Part shown: piece after piece, positions 44,311 to 54,564 of the stretch
Layout: every line of letters starts with the position of its first letter
How positions within the stretch are numbered: the first letter of the stretch is position 1
Assembly: GCA_030447925.1 (NCBI GenBank)
Contig: JAUJNX010000001.1
Location: 83,937 to 147,936, forward strand
Source: Egibacteraceae bacterium
GTDB taxonomy: Bacteria > Actinomycetota > Nitriliruptoria > Euzebyales > Egibacteraceae
Length of the DNA stretch: 64,000 bases
Reading direction: 5' to 3'
Made by a program: the position numbers and the translations under genes
Notes under the pieces: generated by a model
Told to the model about the DNA's origin: nothing
Seen by the model: only the letters and a program-made list of their open reading frames with translations
The model's database searches: none

Positions 44311-45603
44311 TCAGGCGGACCGGTCGGGGCCGCGGCCCGCGGCGGCGGCCAGGGCGATGTCGTCGCGGCGGTGCAGTCCCAGCCAGGAGATCTGGTCGGC
44401 CGCTCGGTACGCCGCGGTGCGGGCGGCGGCGAGGTCGTCGCCGAGGGCGGTGACCGACAGGACCCGCCCGCCGGCGGTGACGATGCCCGCCTCCTCCCGC
44501 CGCGTGCCCGCGTGGAAGACGGCCACGTCGGGCTGGCCCTCCAGGCGGTCCAGACCGGCGATGGGGTCGCCGGTGCGGGGGTCGTCCGGGTACCCGCCGG
44601 CGGCCAGCACGACCGTGACCGCCGGGCGCGGGTCCCACACGAGGGGCCCGAATCCGCCCAGCTCGCCGTGGGCGCAGGCCGCCAGGAGCGCGGCGAGGTC
44701 CGAGCGCAGCCGCGGCAGGACCGCCTGGGCCTCGGGGTCCCCGAAACGGGCGTTGAACTCGAGCACCTTCGGCCCGTCCGCGGTCAGCACCAGCCCGGCG
44801 TAGAGCACGCCGCGGTAGTGCAGGTCGCGCGCCGCCAGCACCCGCAGGACCGGCGCGAACACCTGGTCGTGGAGGTCCGGCGCCGACGTGCCCCCCAGCG
44901 ACGCCGGGCTGTACGCGCCCATCCCGCCGGTGTTGGGCCCCTTGTCGCCGGTGAGGGCGCGCTTGAAGTCCTGCGCCGGGTCCAGCACCGCGACGCTGCG
45001 CCCGTCGGTCACCGCCAGGACGCTGACCTCGGGCCCCTCGAGGAACTCCTCGACGACCAGCCGGGCACCGGCGTCGCCGAACCGCCCCTCCACCAGCGCC
45101 GCGTGGACGGCGGCCTCCGCCTCCGCGCGGTCCGCGGTCACAACCACGCCCTTGCCGGCCGCCAGCCCGTCGGCCTTGACCACGTACGGCGGGCCGAAGC
45201 GGTCGAGCGCGGCGACGGCGTCGCGGGGGTCCTCCCCCGACCACGAGTCGGCGGTCGGCACCCCGGCGGCAGCCATGACCTCCTTGGCGAACGCCTTGCT
45301 GCTCTCCAGCCGGGCGGCCCGCGCCGTCGGGCCGAAGACCGGCACGCCCGCGTCGCCCAGCGCGTCGGCGACGCCCGCGGCCAGCGGCCCCTCGGGCCCG
45401 ATGACGACGAGGTCGACGCCCTCCTCCACGGCCAGGTCGGTGACCGCCGCCGGGTCGGACGGATCGACGGCGCGCAGGCGGGCGACCCGCGCGATGCCGG
45501 CGTTGCCGGGGGCGCAGAGCACCTCCTCGACGGTCACCGCCCGGCCCAGGCCCCAGCACAGCGCGTGCTCGCGGGCGCCGCCCCCCACCACCAGGACGCG
45601 CAC
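44311..45603 (-). CDS. purD: Phosphoribosylamine-glycine ligase (GAR synthetase)
   Basis: 430 aa, family length. Joins phosphoribosylamine and glycine with ATP. Motifs: VRVLVVGGGAREHALCWGLG, IGPEGPLAAGVADAL, YVVKADGLAAGKGVVV (ATP grasp), GDKGPNTGGMGAYSP, and LEFNARFGDPEAQAVLPRL. GTG start two bases after the purA stop, so purA-purD is one unit. Confidence 0.97.
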   Translation of the reverse strand: MRVLVVGGGAREHALCWGLGRAVTVEEVLCAPGNAGIARVARLRAVDPSDPAAVTDLAVEEGVDLVVIGPEGPLAAGVADALGDAGVPVFGPTARAARLESSKAFAKEVMAAAGVPTADSWSGEDPRDAVAALDRFGPPYVVKADGLAAGKGVVVTADRAEAEAAVHAALVEGRFGDAGARLVVEEFLEGPEVSVLAVTDGRSVAVLDPAQDFKRALTGDKGPNTGGMGAYSPASLGGTSAPDLHDQVFAPVLRVLAARDLHYRGVLYAGLVLTADGPKVLEFNARFGDPEAQAVLPRLRSDLAALLAACAHGELGGFGPLVWDPRPAVTVVLAAGGYPDDPRTGDPIAGLDRLEGQPDVAVFHAGTRREEAGIVTAGGRVLSVTALGDDLAAARTAAYRAADQISWLGLHRRDDIALAAAAGRGPDRSA

Positions 45604-45605
45604 GG

Positions 45606-46880
45606 TCAGCCCCGCCCCAGCGTCTGCTCGCGGCCGGGACCCACCGAGACGTAGCGGATCGGCACGCCCGACAGCTCCTCGATCGCGTCGACGTAGGCCT
45701 GCGCGGCCTTGGGCAGGGCGGCGAAGTCGCGGACGTCGCCGATGTCCTCGCCCCAGCCGTCCAGCTCGGTGTACACGGGCCGGGCGCGGTGGAAGATCGA
45801 CTGGTGCGGGGGGAAGTGCTCGTACTCCTCGTCGTGCAGCCGGTAGGCGTGGCACACCCGCAGCGTCGGGAACGCGCTGAGCACGTCGAGCTTGGTGAGG
45901 AAGTGCTCGGTCAGCCCGTTCACCCGGGCGGCGTAGCGCGCGAGCACCGCGTCGAACCAGCCGACCCGGCGGCGGCGCCCCGTGGTCGTGCCGAACTCCC
46001 CGCCGACCTGGACCATGCGCTCGCCGGTGTCGTCGTCCAGCTCGGTCGGGAAGGGCCCGGACCCCACCCGGGTCACGTACGCCTTGGTGATCCCGATCAC
46101 GCGGTCGATGTGGCGCGGGCCGAGCCCGGTGCCGGTCAGCGCGCCGCCCGCCACCGGGTTCGACGAGGTCACGAACGGGTACGTGCCGTGGTCGAGGTCC
46201 AGCAGGGTGCCCTGCGCGCCCTCCAGCAGCACGGTCTCGTCGCGCTCCAACGCCTCGTGCAGCAGCGAGCCGGTGTCGGCGATGTAGGGGCGCAGGCGCT
46301 CCGCGTACACCGCGTACTCGGTCTCGATGTCGGCGGCCTTCAGCGGCAGCCGGTTGTAGACGCGGGTCAGGATCGCGTTCTTCTCCCGCAGGACCGCGTC
46401 GAGCTTCTGGCGGAAGATCTTCATGTCGTACAGGTCCTGGACCCGCAGGCCCACGCGCGCCGCCTTGTCGGCGTAGGTCGGACCGATCCCGCGCTTGGTG
46501 GTGCCCAGGCGCTGGCGGCCCAGCCAGCGCTCCGTCACCCGGTCCAGCTCCAGGTGGTAGGGCATGATCAGGTGCGCGTTCCCGCTGATGCGCAGCTTGC
46601 TGACGTCGATCCCCTGGCCGACCAGGGTGTCCAGCTCCTCCAGCAGCACACCGGGGTCCAGCACGACGCCGTCGGCGATGACCGGTGTGACGTGGGGGTA
46701 CAGCACGCCCGACGGCACCAGGTGCAGCTTCAGCACCTGCTCCCCGACCACGATGGTGTGGCCGGCGTTGTTGCCACCCTGGTAGCGGACGACGTACTGG
46801 ACGTCGTCGGCGAGCAGGTCGGTCGCCTTGCCCTTCCCCTCGTCACCCCACTGGGTCCCGACGATGACGTGCGCGGGCAT
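45606..46880 (-). CDS. purA: Adenylosuccinate synthetase
   Basis: 424 aa. Makes adenylosuccinate from IMP, aspartate and GTP. Motifs: [19 protein letters not shown] (GTP loop), [52 protein letters not shown], and late [12 protein letters not shown]. Full length. First gene of purA-purD. A TAGCAT hexamer lies 47 bases before the ATG. Confidence 0.97.
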   Translation of the reverse strand: MPAHVIVGTQWGDEGKGKATDLLADDVQYVVRYQGGNNAGHTIVVGEQVLKLHLVPSGVLYPHVTPVIADGVVLDPGVLLEELDTLVGQGIDVSKLRISGNAHLIMPYHLELDRVTERWLGRQRLGTTKRGIGPTYADKAARVGLRVQDLYDMKIFRQKLDAVLREKNAILTRVYNRLPLKAADIETEYAVYAERLRPYIADTGSLLHEALERDETVLLEGAQGTLLDLDHGTYPFVTSSNPVAGGALTGTGLGPRHIDRVIGITKAYVTRVGSGPFPTELDDDTGERMVQVGGEFGTTTGRRRRVGWFDAVLARYAARVNGLTEHFLTKLDVLSAFPTLRVCHAYRLHDEEYEHFPPHQSIFHRARPVYTELDGWGEDIGDVRDFAALPKAAQAYVDAIEELSGVPIRYVSVGPGREQTLGRG

Positions 46881-46926
46881 CTGCTGACCACCGTTCCCTG
46901 TGCCGGCGTTGGTGCGGACGACCCGC

Positions 46927-46932
46927 ATGCTA
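46927..46932 (-). promoter_or_regulatory. Candidate -10 hexamer of purA-purD
   Basis: TAGCAT on the minus strand, 47 bases before the purA start, the same hexamer and spacing as before purS. Confidence 0.3.
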
Positions 46933-47028
46933 GATGTGCACCTCAAACGCCGGGCGGCTCCCGGGGCCTGGGGAACCCTGGCGGACCGGACGGCGTCGGA
47001 CTGTGGACGGACGACGAGAGGGGCGCAG

Positions 47029-47658
47029 ATGCGCTGGCTGGTGAGCGTGGTGCTGGTGGTGGCGGTCGCGGGCTGCGGCGGCGGGCAGGGCGACGTGTCG
47101 GTGGCGCCGCCCGCGACCGAGGGGAACGCGGACCCGGCGACCGCGGACCCGGGGACGGCGACCCCGGACGCGGCGGGGACCCCGTCGGCGACGGAGCAGC
47201 CGGCCGCGGGCGCGCCGTCGGGGCCGGACACCCCGACCGCGGCCGAGGTGCCGCCCCCGCCCCCCGGCGCGGCGCCCGAGCCCACCTGCGTCCCGGCCCT
47301 GCCCGAGCAGCCCACCGGCGAGGCCCCCACCTGCGAACCCGGCACCGCGCCCGGTCCGGAGGTCGTCGTGCCCCAGCCCGGCGCGGTCGGCGCCAAGCCC
47401 ATCCCCTGGGAGTCGGCCGTGCCGATCGGCGACGGCAGCGCGCTGCTGGTGTCGTTCTACTCGGGGGTCGCCCCCTGCACGGTGCTCGCCCGCGCCGACG
47501 TGGTCGAGACGCCCGAGGACGTCACCGTCACCCTGCAGGTCGGCTCCGCGCCCGGGTCCGAGCGCCAGGTCTGCATCGAGATCGCGCAGTACCAGGCCGT
47601 GGAGGTCGACCTGGCCGCCCCGCTGGGCGACCGCGAGGTGGTCGACGGCGCCACCTGA
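47029..47658 (+). CDS. Hypothetical secreted lipoprotein
   Basis: 209 aa. Lipobox VAVAGCGGG near residue 16, then a long Pro/Ala/Thr-rich linker. The C-terminal 75 residues form a compact domain: [47 protein letters not shown], with two cysteines likely bridged. This domain type is frequent in actinobacterial lipoproteins; its role is unknown. GAGAGG lies seven bases before the ATG. Confidence 0.75.
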   Translation: MRWLVSVVLVVAVAGCGGGQGDVSVAPPATEGNADPATADPGTATPDAAGTPSATEQPAAGAPSGPDTPTAAEVPPPPPGAAPEPTCVPALPEQPTGEAPTCEPGTAPGPEVVVPQPGAVGAKPIPWESAVPIGDGSALLVSFYSGVAPCTVLARADVVETPEDVTVTLQVGSAPGSERQVCIEIAQYQAVEVDLAAPLGDREVVDGAT

Positions 47659-47708
47659 ACCGCCCCCGCGCGGCCGCCGCCGGCCCCTGTCCGACCGGTA
47701 GTGCGCAT

Positions 47709-47722
47709 CCCCCGTTCGGGGG
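47709..47722. promoter_or_regulatory. C5-GTTC-G5 hairpin between lipoprotein and YhaO-like gene
   Basis: A perfect stem of five pairs, 50 bases after the lipoprotein stop and 97 bases before the YhaO-like start. Either a terminator or a member of the set at 2550 and 34254. Confidence 0.35.
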
Positions 47723-47819
47723 GCTCACGATATCCCCAGGAAAACCTTCGCCGGATTCCCCCTTCGCGACCGGAGTTGCGAAGCTGGGGGGACGTCCGGC
47801 GAGATGATGGGGGGCCATC

Positions 47820-49067
47820 GTGGCGTTCTGCTTCGTGCACGCCGGCGACCTGCACCTCGACGCGCCCTTCACCGGGCTCCGCCGGGTGGACCGCCAGGTC
47901 GCCGACCTGCTGGTCGACGCGTCGCTGGCGGCGTTCGACGCGCTCGTCCAGCTGACCATTGACCGCGGGGCCGCGTTCCTGCTGCTCGCCGGCGGGCTGT
48001 ACGACGGGCCGCGGACCGGCATCCGGGCGCAGGTCGCCCTCCGCCGCGGGCTGGAGCGGCTCGGCCGCGCGGGCATCGCCACCTTCGTCGTGTTCGGGGA
48101 CCGCGACCCGGCGGGGGGCGGCTGGTCGGCGATCCGCACGTGGCCGCCGCACGTCACCGTCTTCGGGGCCGACCGCGTGGCGGCGGTGACCGTGGCGCGC
48201 GGCGGCGAGCCGATCGCCACCGTCCATGGGCTCAGCCACCCCCGCCCGGGCGCCACCCCCAACCTGGTCCCCCGCTTCGCGCGCACCGGCGGGCCGGGGC
48301 TGCACATCGGCCTGCTCCACGCCGACCTGGACGGGCCGCCCGGGTCGGGCGCGTCGCCGTGCACGCCGGCCGACCTGCGCGGCAGGGGGCTGGACTACTG
48401 GGCGCTGGGCCACGGTCACCGCGCCCGCGTGCTCCCACCGGATGGGGACGGGCCCTGGATCGTGGAGCCGGGGACCCTCCAGGGTCGCGGGCCCGCCCCG
48501 TCGGAGCGGGGCCCCAAGGGCGCGATGGCCGTGACCGTCGACGGGACCCAGGTGTCGCCCCCGGAGTTCGTGCCGCTCGACGGCGTGCGCCTGGACACCG
48601 CGGTGGTCGACGTGACGCCCCTCGCCGACCTCGCCGAGGTCGCCGAGGCCCTCGCCGCCGCGGGCCGGGAGCTGCTCGCGTCGGGCGGGGGACGGCCCGT
48701 GGTCGCGTCGGCGACCCTGGTGGGCACCGGCCCCGTCGCCGCCGAGCTGCGCCGCCCGCACGCCGACCGCACCCTGGTGGACCGCCTGCGGGAAGACGCC
48801 GACCCCGGCCCGCCGCTGCTGTGGTGGGAGCGGGTGACCGACGCGACCGACCGCGACCGCGACCTGGGCGCCCTCCGCCAGCGCGGCGACCTGCCGGCGG
48901 AGGTCCTCGCGGCCGCCGACCGGCTGGCCGCCGACCCCGACGCGCTGCGCGCCTTCGCGGCCCCGCACCTGGCCCCGCTGGGCGACCTGGGCGCCGCCGA
49001 CGACCCGGTCGGCGCCTGGCCCGCGGTCACCACCCTCGCCCTGGACCTGCTGGTGGGTGACCGATGA
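47820..49067 (+). CDS. YhaO/SbcD-like metallophosphoesterase with altered metal site
   Basis: 415 aa. Homologue of the nuclease half of the SbcCD/Mre11-Rad50 class. Present: HAGDLHLD (Asp10, His12), GLLHADLDG, YWALGHGHRARVL, VEPGTLQGRG. Altered: the usual GDxxD block reads GGLYD (the bridging Asp is Gly59), and GNHD reads GDRD (Asn to Asp94, His to Arg95). These residues bind metal or donate the proton, so nuclease activity is doubtful. It overlaps the ATPase gene by four bases (ATGA), so the pair is made together. Confidence 0.85.
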   Translation: MAFCFVHAGDLHLDAPFTGLRRVDRQVADLLVDASLAAFDALVQLTIDRGAAFLLLAGGLYDGPRTGIRAQVALRRGLERLGRAGIATFVVFGDRDPAGGGWSAIRTWPPHVTVFGADRVAAVTVARGGEPIATVHGLSHPRPGATPNLVPRFARTGGPGLHIGLLHADLDGPPGSGASPCTPADLRGRGLDYWALGHGHRARVLPPDGDGPWIVEPGTLQGRGPAPSERGPKGAMAVTVDGTQVSPPEFVPLDGVRLDTAVVDVTPLADLAEVAEALAAAGRELLASGGGRPVVASATLVGTGPVAAELRRPHADRTLVDRLREDADPGPPLLWWERVTDATDRDRDLGALRQRGDLPAEVLAAADRLAADPDALRAFAAPHLAPLGDLGAADDPVGAWPAVTTLALDLLVGDR

Positions 49068-52000
49068 GGATCACGGGCTGGCACATCGACGGGTTCGGCG
49101 TCTTCGCCGACCACGAGGTCACCGCGATCCCGCCGGACCTGACCGTGGTGATCGGTCCCAACGAGGCGGGCAAGAGCACGCTGCTGGACTTCCTGCGCGG
49201 CGTGCTGTTCGGCTTCCCCGACGGCTCGGGGCCGGACCGCGAGCACCCGCCCCTGCGCGGCGGGCGCCACGGCGGGCGCGTCCTGGTGGAGGCGGGCGAG
49301 CAGGAGCTGGCCGTCGAGCGCCACCGCAGCGGGCGCGGTCCCGTCGTGCACTTCCCCGACGGCACGCAGGGCGACGAGGCGGCGCTGGACGAGCTCCTGG
49401 GCCACGCCGACGCGACGCTGTTCCGCAACGTGTTCGCGTTCTCCCTCACCGAGCTGGAGTCGTTCGGGTCGCTGGACACCACGGCGGTGCGCGAGGTCAT
49501 CGCGACCGCGGGGATCATCGGGGCGGGCCGGTCCCCCCGGCAGGCCGTGGCCGCGCTGGACCAGCGCCGCGACGTGCTCTGGCGCCCGCGGGCCGGCGCG
49601 ACCGAGGTCGCGCGCCTGGCGGCGGAGGTGCGCCGCGCGCAGGAGGCGGTCGACGCCGCGACCCGCGCCGCGGAGGAGCACGCGCGGTCGGTGGCCGACG
49701 AGCAGGCCCGGCGGGCGGAGCTGGCGCACCTGGCCGCCCGCGCCGACGACCTGCGCGCGGCGGTGCGGCGGTGGGCGACGCTGCTGGACCTGTGGCCCGA
49801 CGAGGCCGAGGCCGCCGTCGCGCGGGCCGGCCTGGCGCGGCTGGAGGAGGTCCCCCCGGCGCCGCCCAACGCCGAGGCGCGGCTGGAGCGCGCCCGCAGC
49901 GCGGTCACCGCCGCGGAGGTCGCGGTGGAGGAGCGGCGGGCGGAGCTCGCCGCCCTGGACCAGCGCCTGGTCCCGCTGCAGATCGCCCTGCTGCCCGACG
50001 GCGCCGCCGACGCGGCGCGGGCCCTGTCCTCGGAGCTGTCGGCCTACCGCACGCAGGTCGCGCGGCAGGCAGAGGTCGAGCGCACCCGCCGGGCCGCGGA
50101 GCAGCGCTTCGCCGACGAGCGCGCGCGGCTGGGCGGCGACTGGGACGTCGACCGCATCGCGGCGTTCACCACGCCGATCCCGGCCGCGGAGGAGGTCCGC
50201 AGCCAGGGCCAGCGCCTGGACCGCGTCGCCGAGCGGCTGGCGGTGCTGGAGGATGAGCTGGAGGCCGTCGACCAGCAGGTCGCCGCGCTGCAGGCCGAGG
50301 AGCGCCGGTCCCAGGACCATCTGCGCCGCTTCGCCGGGGTCCCGCTCGCCGCGGAGCTGGACGAGCGCGAGGACCTGACCCGCCGGCTGCGCGCCGTGGT
50401 CACCGACCACGGCTGGGCCTCCGCGCGGCTCGACACGGTGCTGCGCGCCCGCGAGGACCTGCGCCAGACCCCCGGCCGCGCGCGGGGGCGGACCCTGGCG
50501 TGGGTCCGCCCGGCGCTGTTCGTCCTGGCCGGGCTGCTCGTCGGCGGCGCGGTGACCGCCGTCGTGCTCGGGCAGCCGGTGCTCGCCGGCGGCGCGGGCC
50601 TCGCCGCGGTCGTCGTAGCGGTCCTCGCCGGGCTGCTCGGCCCCGGCGGGCTGCCCGCGGCGGCCAGGGCGTCGGCCGCCCACGAGGACGCGAGCGACCG
50701 GATGCGCGCCGTCAGCGCGGAGGTCGACACCCGCCAGCAGCAGGTCGACGCCCTGGCCGCGGAGGCCGCCGGCCTCGCCGGGCGCCTGGGCCTGCCCGAC
50801 CTGCCCCGGCCGATCGACGTCGAGGAGCACACGGCGCTGCTGATCCGCCAGCGCGAGGCGCGCACCGAGGCGGACCGCATCGGCCGCGAGGTGACGACCA
50901 CCGCGGCCGCGCGGCGGCAGGCCGAGCGCGCCCAGGCGACGCTGCAGGAGGACCTGGCGGCCGCCCGCGCCGCGCTGGCCGGCGAGGAGCAGCGCTGGGA
51001 GCGGTGGAAGAACGACCACGCCCTGCCCGGCCAGCTCGGCCCGCAGGGGGTGCTGGACTTCTTCGCCGCGATGGAGCGGGCGCGCGACGCGCTGCGCCAG
51101 CTGCGCGCGGCGGAGGCCGACGCCGCCGAGCTGGCCGCGCAGGTCGCCGCCTTCGAGCAGCGCAGCCGCGCGCTGCTGGAGCGGGTGGGCATCCCCGTAT
51201 CGGAGGCGCCGGCCGACCTCGTCCGCGCCGTGCTGCAGCTCCAGGAGCGCGCGGCGCGGGACGAGGTGGCGCGGCGCGACCGGGTCAGCGTGGAGGCCCA
51301 GCGCGCGGAGGCCGCGGAGCGCCTGCGCGTCGCCGACCAGCGCCTGAGCCTGCACCGCGCGTCGCTGCAGGAGCTGTTCGCCGAGGTCGGCGCCGGGGAC
51401 GAGGAGGGGGCCCGCCACCGCATCGCCGTCGCGCGCGCCCGCGAGGAGCTGGAGGAGCGCCTGGCGGTGCGCACCGCCCGCATCCGCGCGCGCACCGGTC
51501 AGGGGCCCGCCGCCGACCTGCTGCTCGCCGAGCTCCAGCGCGGGGACGCCGACGGCTGGCGCGCCGCACGGGACCAGGCCGAGGCCGAGCTGGCGCGCCT
51601 GGAGACCGAGCGCGAGGACGCGGTCCGCGCCCACCACGACGCCCAGCGGCTGGTCGCGGCGCTGGAGCAGTCCGCCGACGTGCCGCGCGCGGCGCTCGAG
51701 CTGGCCGAGCTGCGCACCGAGCTCGCCGAGGCCGCGGCGGACTGGCGCCGGCTGACCCTGGCCCGCGCGCTCATCCTCGACACCCTCGAGCGCTACGAGC
51801 GCGAGCGCCAGCCCGCGGTCATGACCCGCGCGTCCGCGCTGTTCGCGCAGGTGACCGAGGGCCGCTACACCCACGTGGCCTTCCATGAGGACGGGCTGGA
51901 CGTCGTCGACCGCCAGGGCCAGCGCCTGGACATCGGGGTGCTGTCGCGCGGCACCGCCGAGCAGCTCTACCTGTGCCTGCGCCTGGGGCTGGCGGAGGAG

Positions 52001-52234
52001 TTCGCCGCCACCCAGGCGGCCCTCCCGCTGGTGATGGACGACGTGCTGGTCAACTTCGACCCGCAGCGGGCCCTGGGCATGGCCACGGCGATCGCGACCG
52101 TCGCCGAGCACAACCAGGTGATGCTGTTCACCTGCCACCCCCACGTCGTCGACCTGCTGCGCACCGTCCGGCCCGCGGCGCGGGTGGTGCAGCTGGAGCG
52201 GGCGGAGGCCGACCCCGCGCGCGCCATAGCATGA
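49064..52234 (+). CDS. YhaN/SbcC-like AAA ATPase with coiled coil and membrane hairpin
   Basis: 1056 aa. Walker A GPNEAGKS (31-38), signature [20 protein letters not shown], and Walker [15 protein letters not shown] near the C-terminus, all intact. Between them is a long coiled coil broken near the middle by two hydrophobic segments ([20 protein letters not shown] and [20 protein letters not shown]), a feature of YhaN rather than SbcC. Family role: DNA end processing with the YhaO partner. Here the partner is probably inactive, so the complex may have a structural role. Confidence 0.9.
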   Translation: MRITGWHIDGFGVFADHEVTAIPPDLTVVIGPNEAGKSTLLDFLRGVLFGFPDGSGPDREHPPLRGGRHGGRVLVEAGEQELAVERHRSGRGPVVHFPDGTQGDEAALDELLGHADATLFRNVFAFSLTELESFGSLDTTAVREVIATAGIIGAGRSPRQAVAALDQRRDVLWRPRAGATEVARLAAEVRRAQEAVDAATRAAEEHARSVADEQARRAELAHLAARADDLRAAVRRWATLLDLWPDEAEAAVARAGLARLEEVPPAPPNAEARLERARSAVTAAEVAVEERRAELAALDQRLVPLQIALLPDGAADAARALSSELSAYRTQVARQAEVERTRRAAEQRFADERARLGGDWDVDRIAAFTTPIPAAEEVRSQGQRLDRVAERLAVLEDELEAVDQQVAALQAEERRSQDHLRRFAGVPLAAELDEREDLTRRLRAVVTDHGWASARLDTVLRAREDLRQTPGRARGRTLAWVRPALFVLAGLLVGGAVTAVVLGQPVLAGGAGLAAVVVAVLAGLLGPGGLPAAARASAAHEDASDRMRAVSAEVDTRQQQVDALAAEAAGLAGRLGLPDLPRPIDVEEHTALLIRQREARTEADRIGREVTTTAAARRQAERAQATLQEDLAAARAALAGEEQRWERWKNDHALPGQLGPQGVLDFFAAMERARDALRQLRAAEADAAELAAQVAAFEQRSRALLERVGIPVSEAPADLVRAVLQLQERAARDEVARRDRVSVEAQRAEAAERLRVADQRLSLHRASLQELFAEVGAGDEEGARHRIAVARAREELEERLAVRTARIRARTGQGPAADLLLAELQRGDADGWRAARDQAEAELARLETEREDAVRAHHDAQRLVAALEQSADVPRAALELAELRTELAEAAADWRRLTLARALILDTLERYERERQPAVMTRASALFAQVTEGRYTHVAFHEDGLDVVDRQGQRLDIGVLSRGTAEQLYLCLRLGLAEEFAATQAALPLVMDDVLVNFDPQRALGMATAIATVAEHNQVMLFTCHPHVVDLLRTVRPAARVVQLERAEADPARAIA

Positions 52235-52260
52235 GCTGGTCGACCAGAGGAGAGGGACGC

Positions 52261-53169
52261 ATGGCGCTCGGCTACGACGGCAAGCTCTACGTGCTGGCCT
52301 TCGACCACCGCAACTCCTTCGCCACGCGCTTCGGGGTGACGGGGACGCCGACGCCCGAGCAGCAGCAGCGCATCGAGGACATCAAGCGCATCGTCTTCGA
52401 CGGCATGGCCATCGCTGCGGAGGGCGGCGAGGACCCGGCCACGATGGGGGTCCTGGTCGACGAGCAGTTCGGCGCCGACATCCTCCAGACGGCCCGCAAG
52501 CACGGGCTGAAGACCGCCATGCCGGTCGAGGCCAGCGGCCAGGCGCACTTCCGGTTCGAGTACGGCGACGACTTCGGCGAGCACATCGAGCGCTACGACC
52601 CGGACTTCTCCAAGACGCTCATCCGCTACAACCCCGACTCCCCCCTCGTCGAGGAGAACCGGGCCCAGACCGAGCGGCTCAAGCGGCTGTCGGACTGGAT
52701 CCGCGAGCGCGACCGCAAGCTGCTGTTCGAGCTTCTGGTCCCCGCGGAGCCCGAGCAGCTCGCGTCGGTGGACGGCGACGTGGACCGCTACGACGCCGAG
52801 CTGCGGCCCGAGCTGGTCATCCGCGCCATCCACGAGCTGCAGGACGACGGCATCGAGCCCGACATCTGGAAAATCGAGGGGCTGGAGTCGACCAGCGACT
52901 GCGTGCGCGTGGCCGAGGCGGTGCGCCGCGACGGCCGCGACGACGTCAAGTGCGTCCTGCTCGGCCGCGGTGCGGACCGCGAGCGGGTCGAGTGGTGGCT
53001 GCGGACCGCCGCCCCCGTGGACGGCTTCATCGGCTTCGCCATCGGTCGCTCGATCTGGTCGGACCCGCTCCAGCGCTTCCACGAGGGCGCGATCGACCGG
53101 GCGACCGCCGCCGGCCTGGTCGCCGAGGCCTACACCGGCTTCATGCAGGTCTACCGCGAGGCCGAGTAG
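52261..53169 (+). CDS. DUF2090 / IolC-C-terminal-like aldolase-type protein
   Basis: 302 aa. Resembles the domain linked to 5-dehydro-2-deoxyphosphogluconokinase (IolC): [95 protein letters not shown] barrel with probable aldolase action on a keto-sugar phosphate. No other inositol genes are nearby. GAGGAGAGG lies close before the ATG. Confidence 0.82.
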   Translation: MALGYDGKLYVLAFDHRNSFATRFGVTGTPTPEQQQRIEDIKRIVFDGMAIAAEGGEDPATMGVLVDEQFGADILQTARKHGLKTAMPVEASGQAHFRFEYGDDFGEHIERYDPDFSKTLIRYNPDSPLVEENRAQTERLKRLSDWIRERDRKLLFELLVPAEPEQLASVDGDVDRYDAELRPELVIRAIHELQDDGIEPDIWKIEGLESTSDCVRVAEAVRRDGRDDVKCVLLGRGADRERVEWWLRTAAPVDGFIGFAIGRSIWSDPLQRFHEGAIDRATAAGLVAEAYTGFMQVYREAE

Positions 53170-53183
53170 CGCCCCACCCGCAT

Positions 53184-53348
53184 GTGGCCGCCCGCGCCGG
53201 CACCTCGGTCAGCGCCCTCGCGGTGCGCGAGCTGGCCGAGGCGTCGCGCCGGGCCGACAACCTGGGGCTCCTCGCCGCCCTGCCCGACCTGGGTGTCGAC
53301 GCCACCACGCTCGTGGCGGACCTGGAGGCGGGTCGGGCGGCGGGATGA
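53184..53348 (+). CDS. VapB-like antitoxin, apparently truncated
   Basis: 54 aa from a GTG, reading [20 protein letters not shown] and [20 protein letters not shown]. This matches the second half of ribbon-helix-helix antitoxins; the N-terminal strand and first helix that bind DNA are missing, and no better start exists upstream. The TGA overlaps the toxin ATG (ATGA), the normal vapBC arrangement. Confidence 0.55.
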   Translation: MAARAGTSVSALAVRELAEASRRADNLGLLAALPDLGVDATTLVADLEAGRAAG

Positions 53349-53729
53349 TCGTGGTCGACGCCTCGGCAGGGCTCGCCGCACTGCTGAACGCCGGGCCCGC
53401 GCGTGCGGCGCTTGCCGACCAGCAGCTGCACGTGCCCCACCTCGTCGACGCGGAGCTGGCGAACGTCCTGCGCCGCAAGGTGGCGGGGGGCGTCCTCGCG
53501 GACGCGGACGGCCGGCGGGCGCTGGACACCTGGCGCCGGCTGGGCATGACCCGCCACCCGCTGGTCCCGCTGCTGGCTCGGATGTGGGAGCTGCGCGACA
53601 CCGTGTCCGCCTACGACGCGACCTACGTCGCGCTGGCGGAGGCCCTGGCGTGCCCGCTGCTGACCGCCGACGGCCGTCTCGGCCGCGCACCCGGCACCCG
53701 CTTGCACGGTCGCGGTCGTGCCCGGCTAG
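53345..53729 (+). CDS. vapC: VapC-like PIN-domain toxin with C-terminal frameshift
   Basis: The PIN domain is complete to about residue 118: VVDASAG (Asp5), [10 protein letters not shown] (Glu37), [10 protein letters not shown] (Asp91) and [13 protein letters not shown] (Asp109). After APGTR the written frame gives a meaningless tail and runs on to 53824, over the end of the next gene. One base fewer at 53701-53703 gives the usual ending (CTVAVVPG) and a TAG at 53727-53729. The toxin may be inactivated or the base may be an error. Confidence 0.75.
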
Positions 53730-53751
53730 CTCGCGCGGGCCGGAGCGCGCG

Positions 53752-54564
53752 TCAGGGGGCGGGGGCGGGGGCGGGGACCGCGGCGGCGACGGCGGGGGCG
53801 AGGGCGTCGGCCCAGAAGCCGTAGCCCACCGGGGACGGGTGGTAGCGGTCGGCGGCCATCGACTCGGGGCGGCCGACGAAGCGCGGGCTGGCCAGCGCGG
53901 AGATGTCGACGAAGGAGGCCCAGGGGCCCGCGTCGGCGACCGCCTCGCGCTGGCCCTGGCGGACGCGCGCGGCCAGCCAGCCGCTCGCGGCGCGCAGCGG
54001 CTGGGGGAACAGGATCAGGGTCGCGAACTCCGGCGTCCCGCCCAGCACGACCGGCGCGCCCGTGCGCTCATGGACGTCGCGCAGGAGCCGGCGCGTGCGC
54101 GGGCGGATCGCCCACAGCGGCGTGAGGTGGGTGAGGTCGTTGGACCCGGCCACGACCACGACGACGTCGGCGCCGGCGTCGATGCGCGCCACCTGGTCGC
54201 GGCGGACCTCCTCGGTCGTGGCCCCGGACACGCCGTGGCCGACCACGTGGACCGGCCGGCCGAGCTCGTCGGCGACCCGCTGCGCGGTCTGCACCGGCAG
54301 GCTGCCCGCGAGCGTCGGGGCGCCGACGCCCGCGACGGTGGAGTCGCCGATCATCACCAGCTCGACGACCTCGCCCTCGCCTGCGGGCCGGCGGGGCCGC
54401 ACGGTGGTGTCGACCAGGTAGCCGACGTCCTGGTCGGGGTACTCGCGGCCCAGCAGGACCGCGACCTCGGCGGCCAGCACGGCGAGGAACGCCAGCGCCG
54501 CGCCGGCGGTCAGCAGGACCCACCGGAGCCAGCGGCGGCGGGGCGGGTCAGCGGGCCGGGACAC
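53752..54564 (-). CDS. SGNH/GDSL-family hydrolase, membrane anchored
   Basis: 270 aa. N-terminal helix (WVLLTAGAALAFLAVLAAEV) anchors an SGNH domain outside the membrane: block I VMIGDSTVAGVG with the Ser, block III VVVAGSNDLTHL, block V DRYHPSPVGYGFW with the Asp and His. Likely an esterase or deacylase. It overlaps the upstream alpha/beta hydrolase gene by 17 bases. Confidence 0.88.
   Translation of the reverse strand: MSRPADPPRRRWLRWVLLTAGAALAFLAVLAAEVAVLLGREYPDQDVGYLVDTTVRPRRPAGEGEVVELVMIGDSTVAGVGAPTLAGSLPVQTAQRVADELGRPVHVVGHGVSGATTEEVRRDQVARIDAGADVVVVVAGSNDLTHLTPLWAIRPRTRRLLRDVHERTGAPVVLGGTPEFATLILFPQPLRAASGWLAARVRQGQREAVADAGPWASFVDISALASPRFVGRPESMAADRYHPSPVGYGFWADALAPAVAAAVPAPAPAP

Noticed and set aside
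47709..47722. Simple terminator call for the hairpins at 34254 and 47709
   Set aside because: They follow purB and the lipoprotein and could be terminators, but the stems are only five pairs with no T run, and the copy at 2550 cannot be one. Left as undecided regulatory elements.
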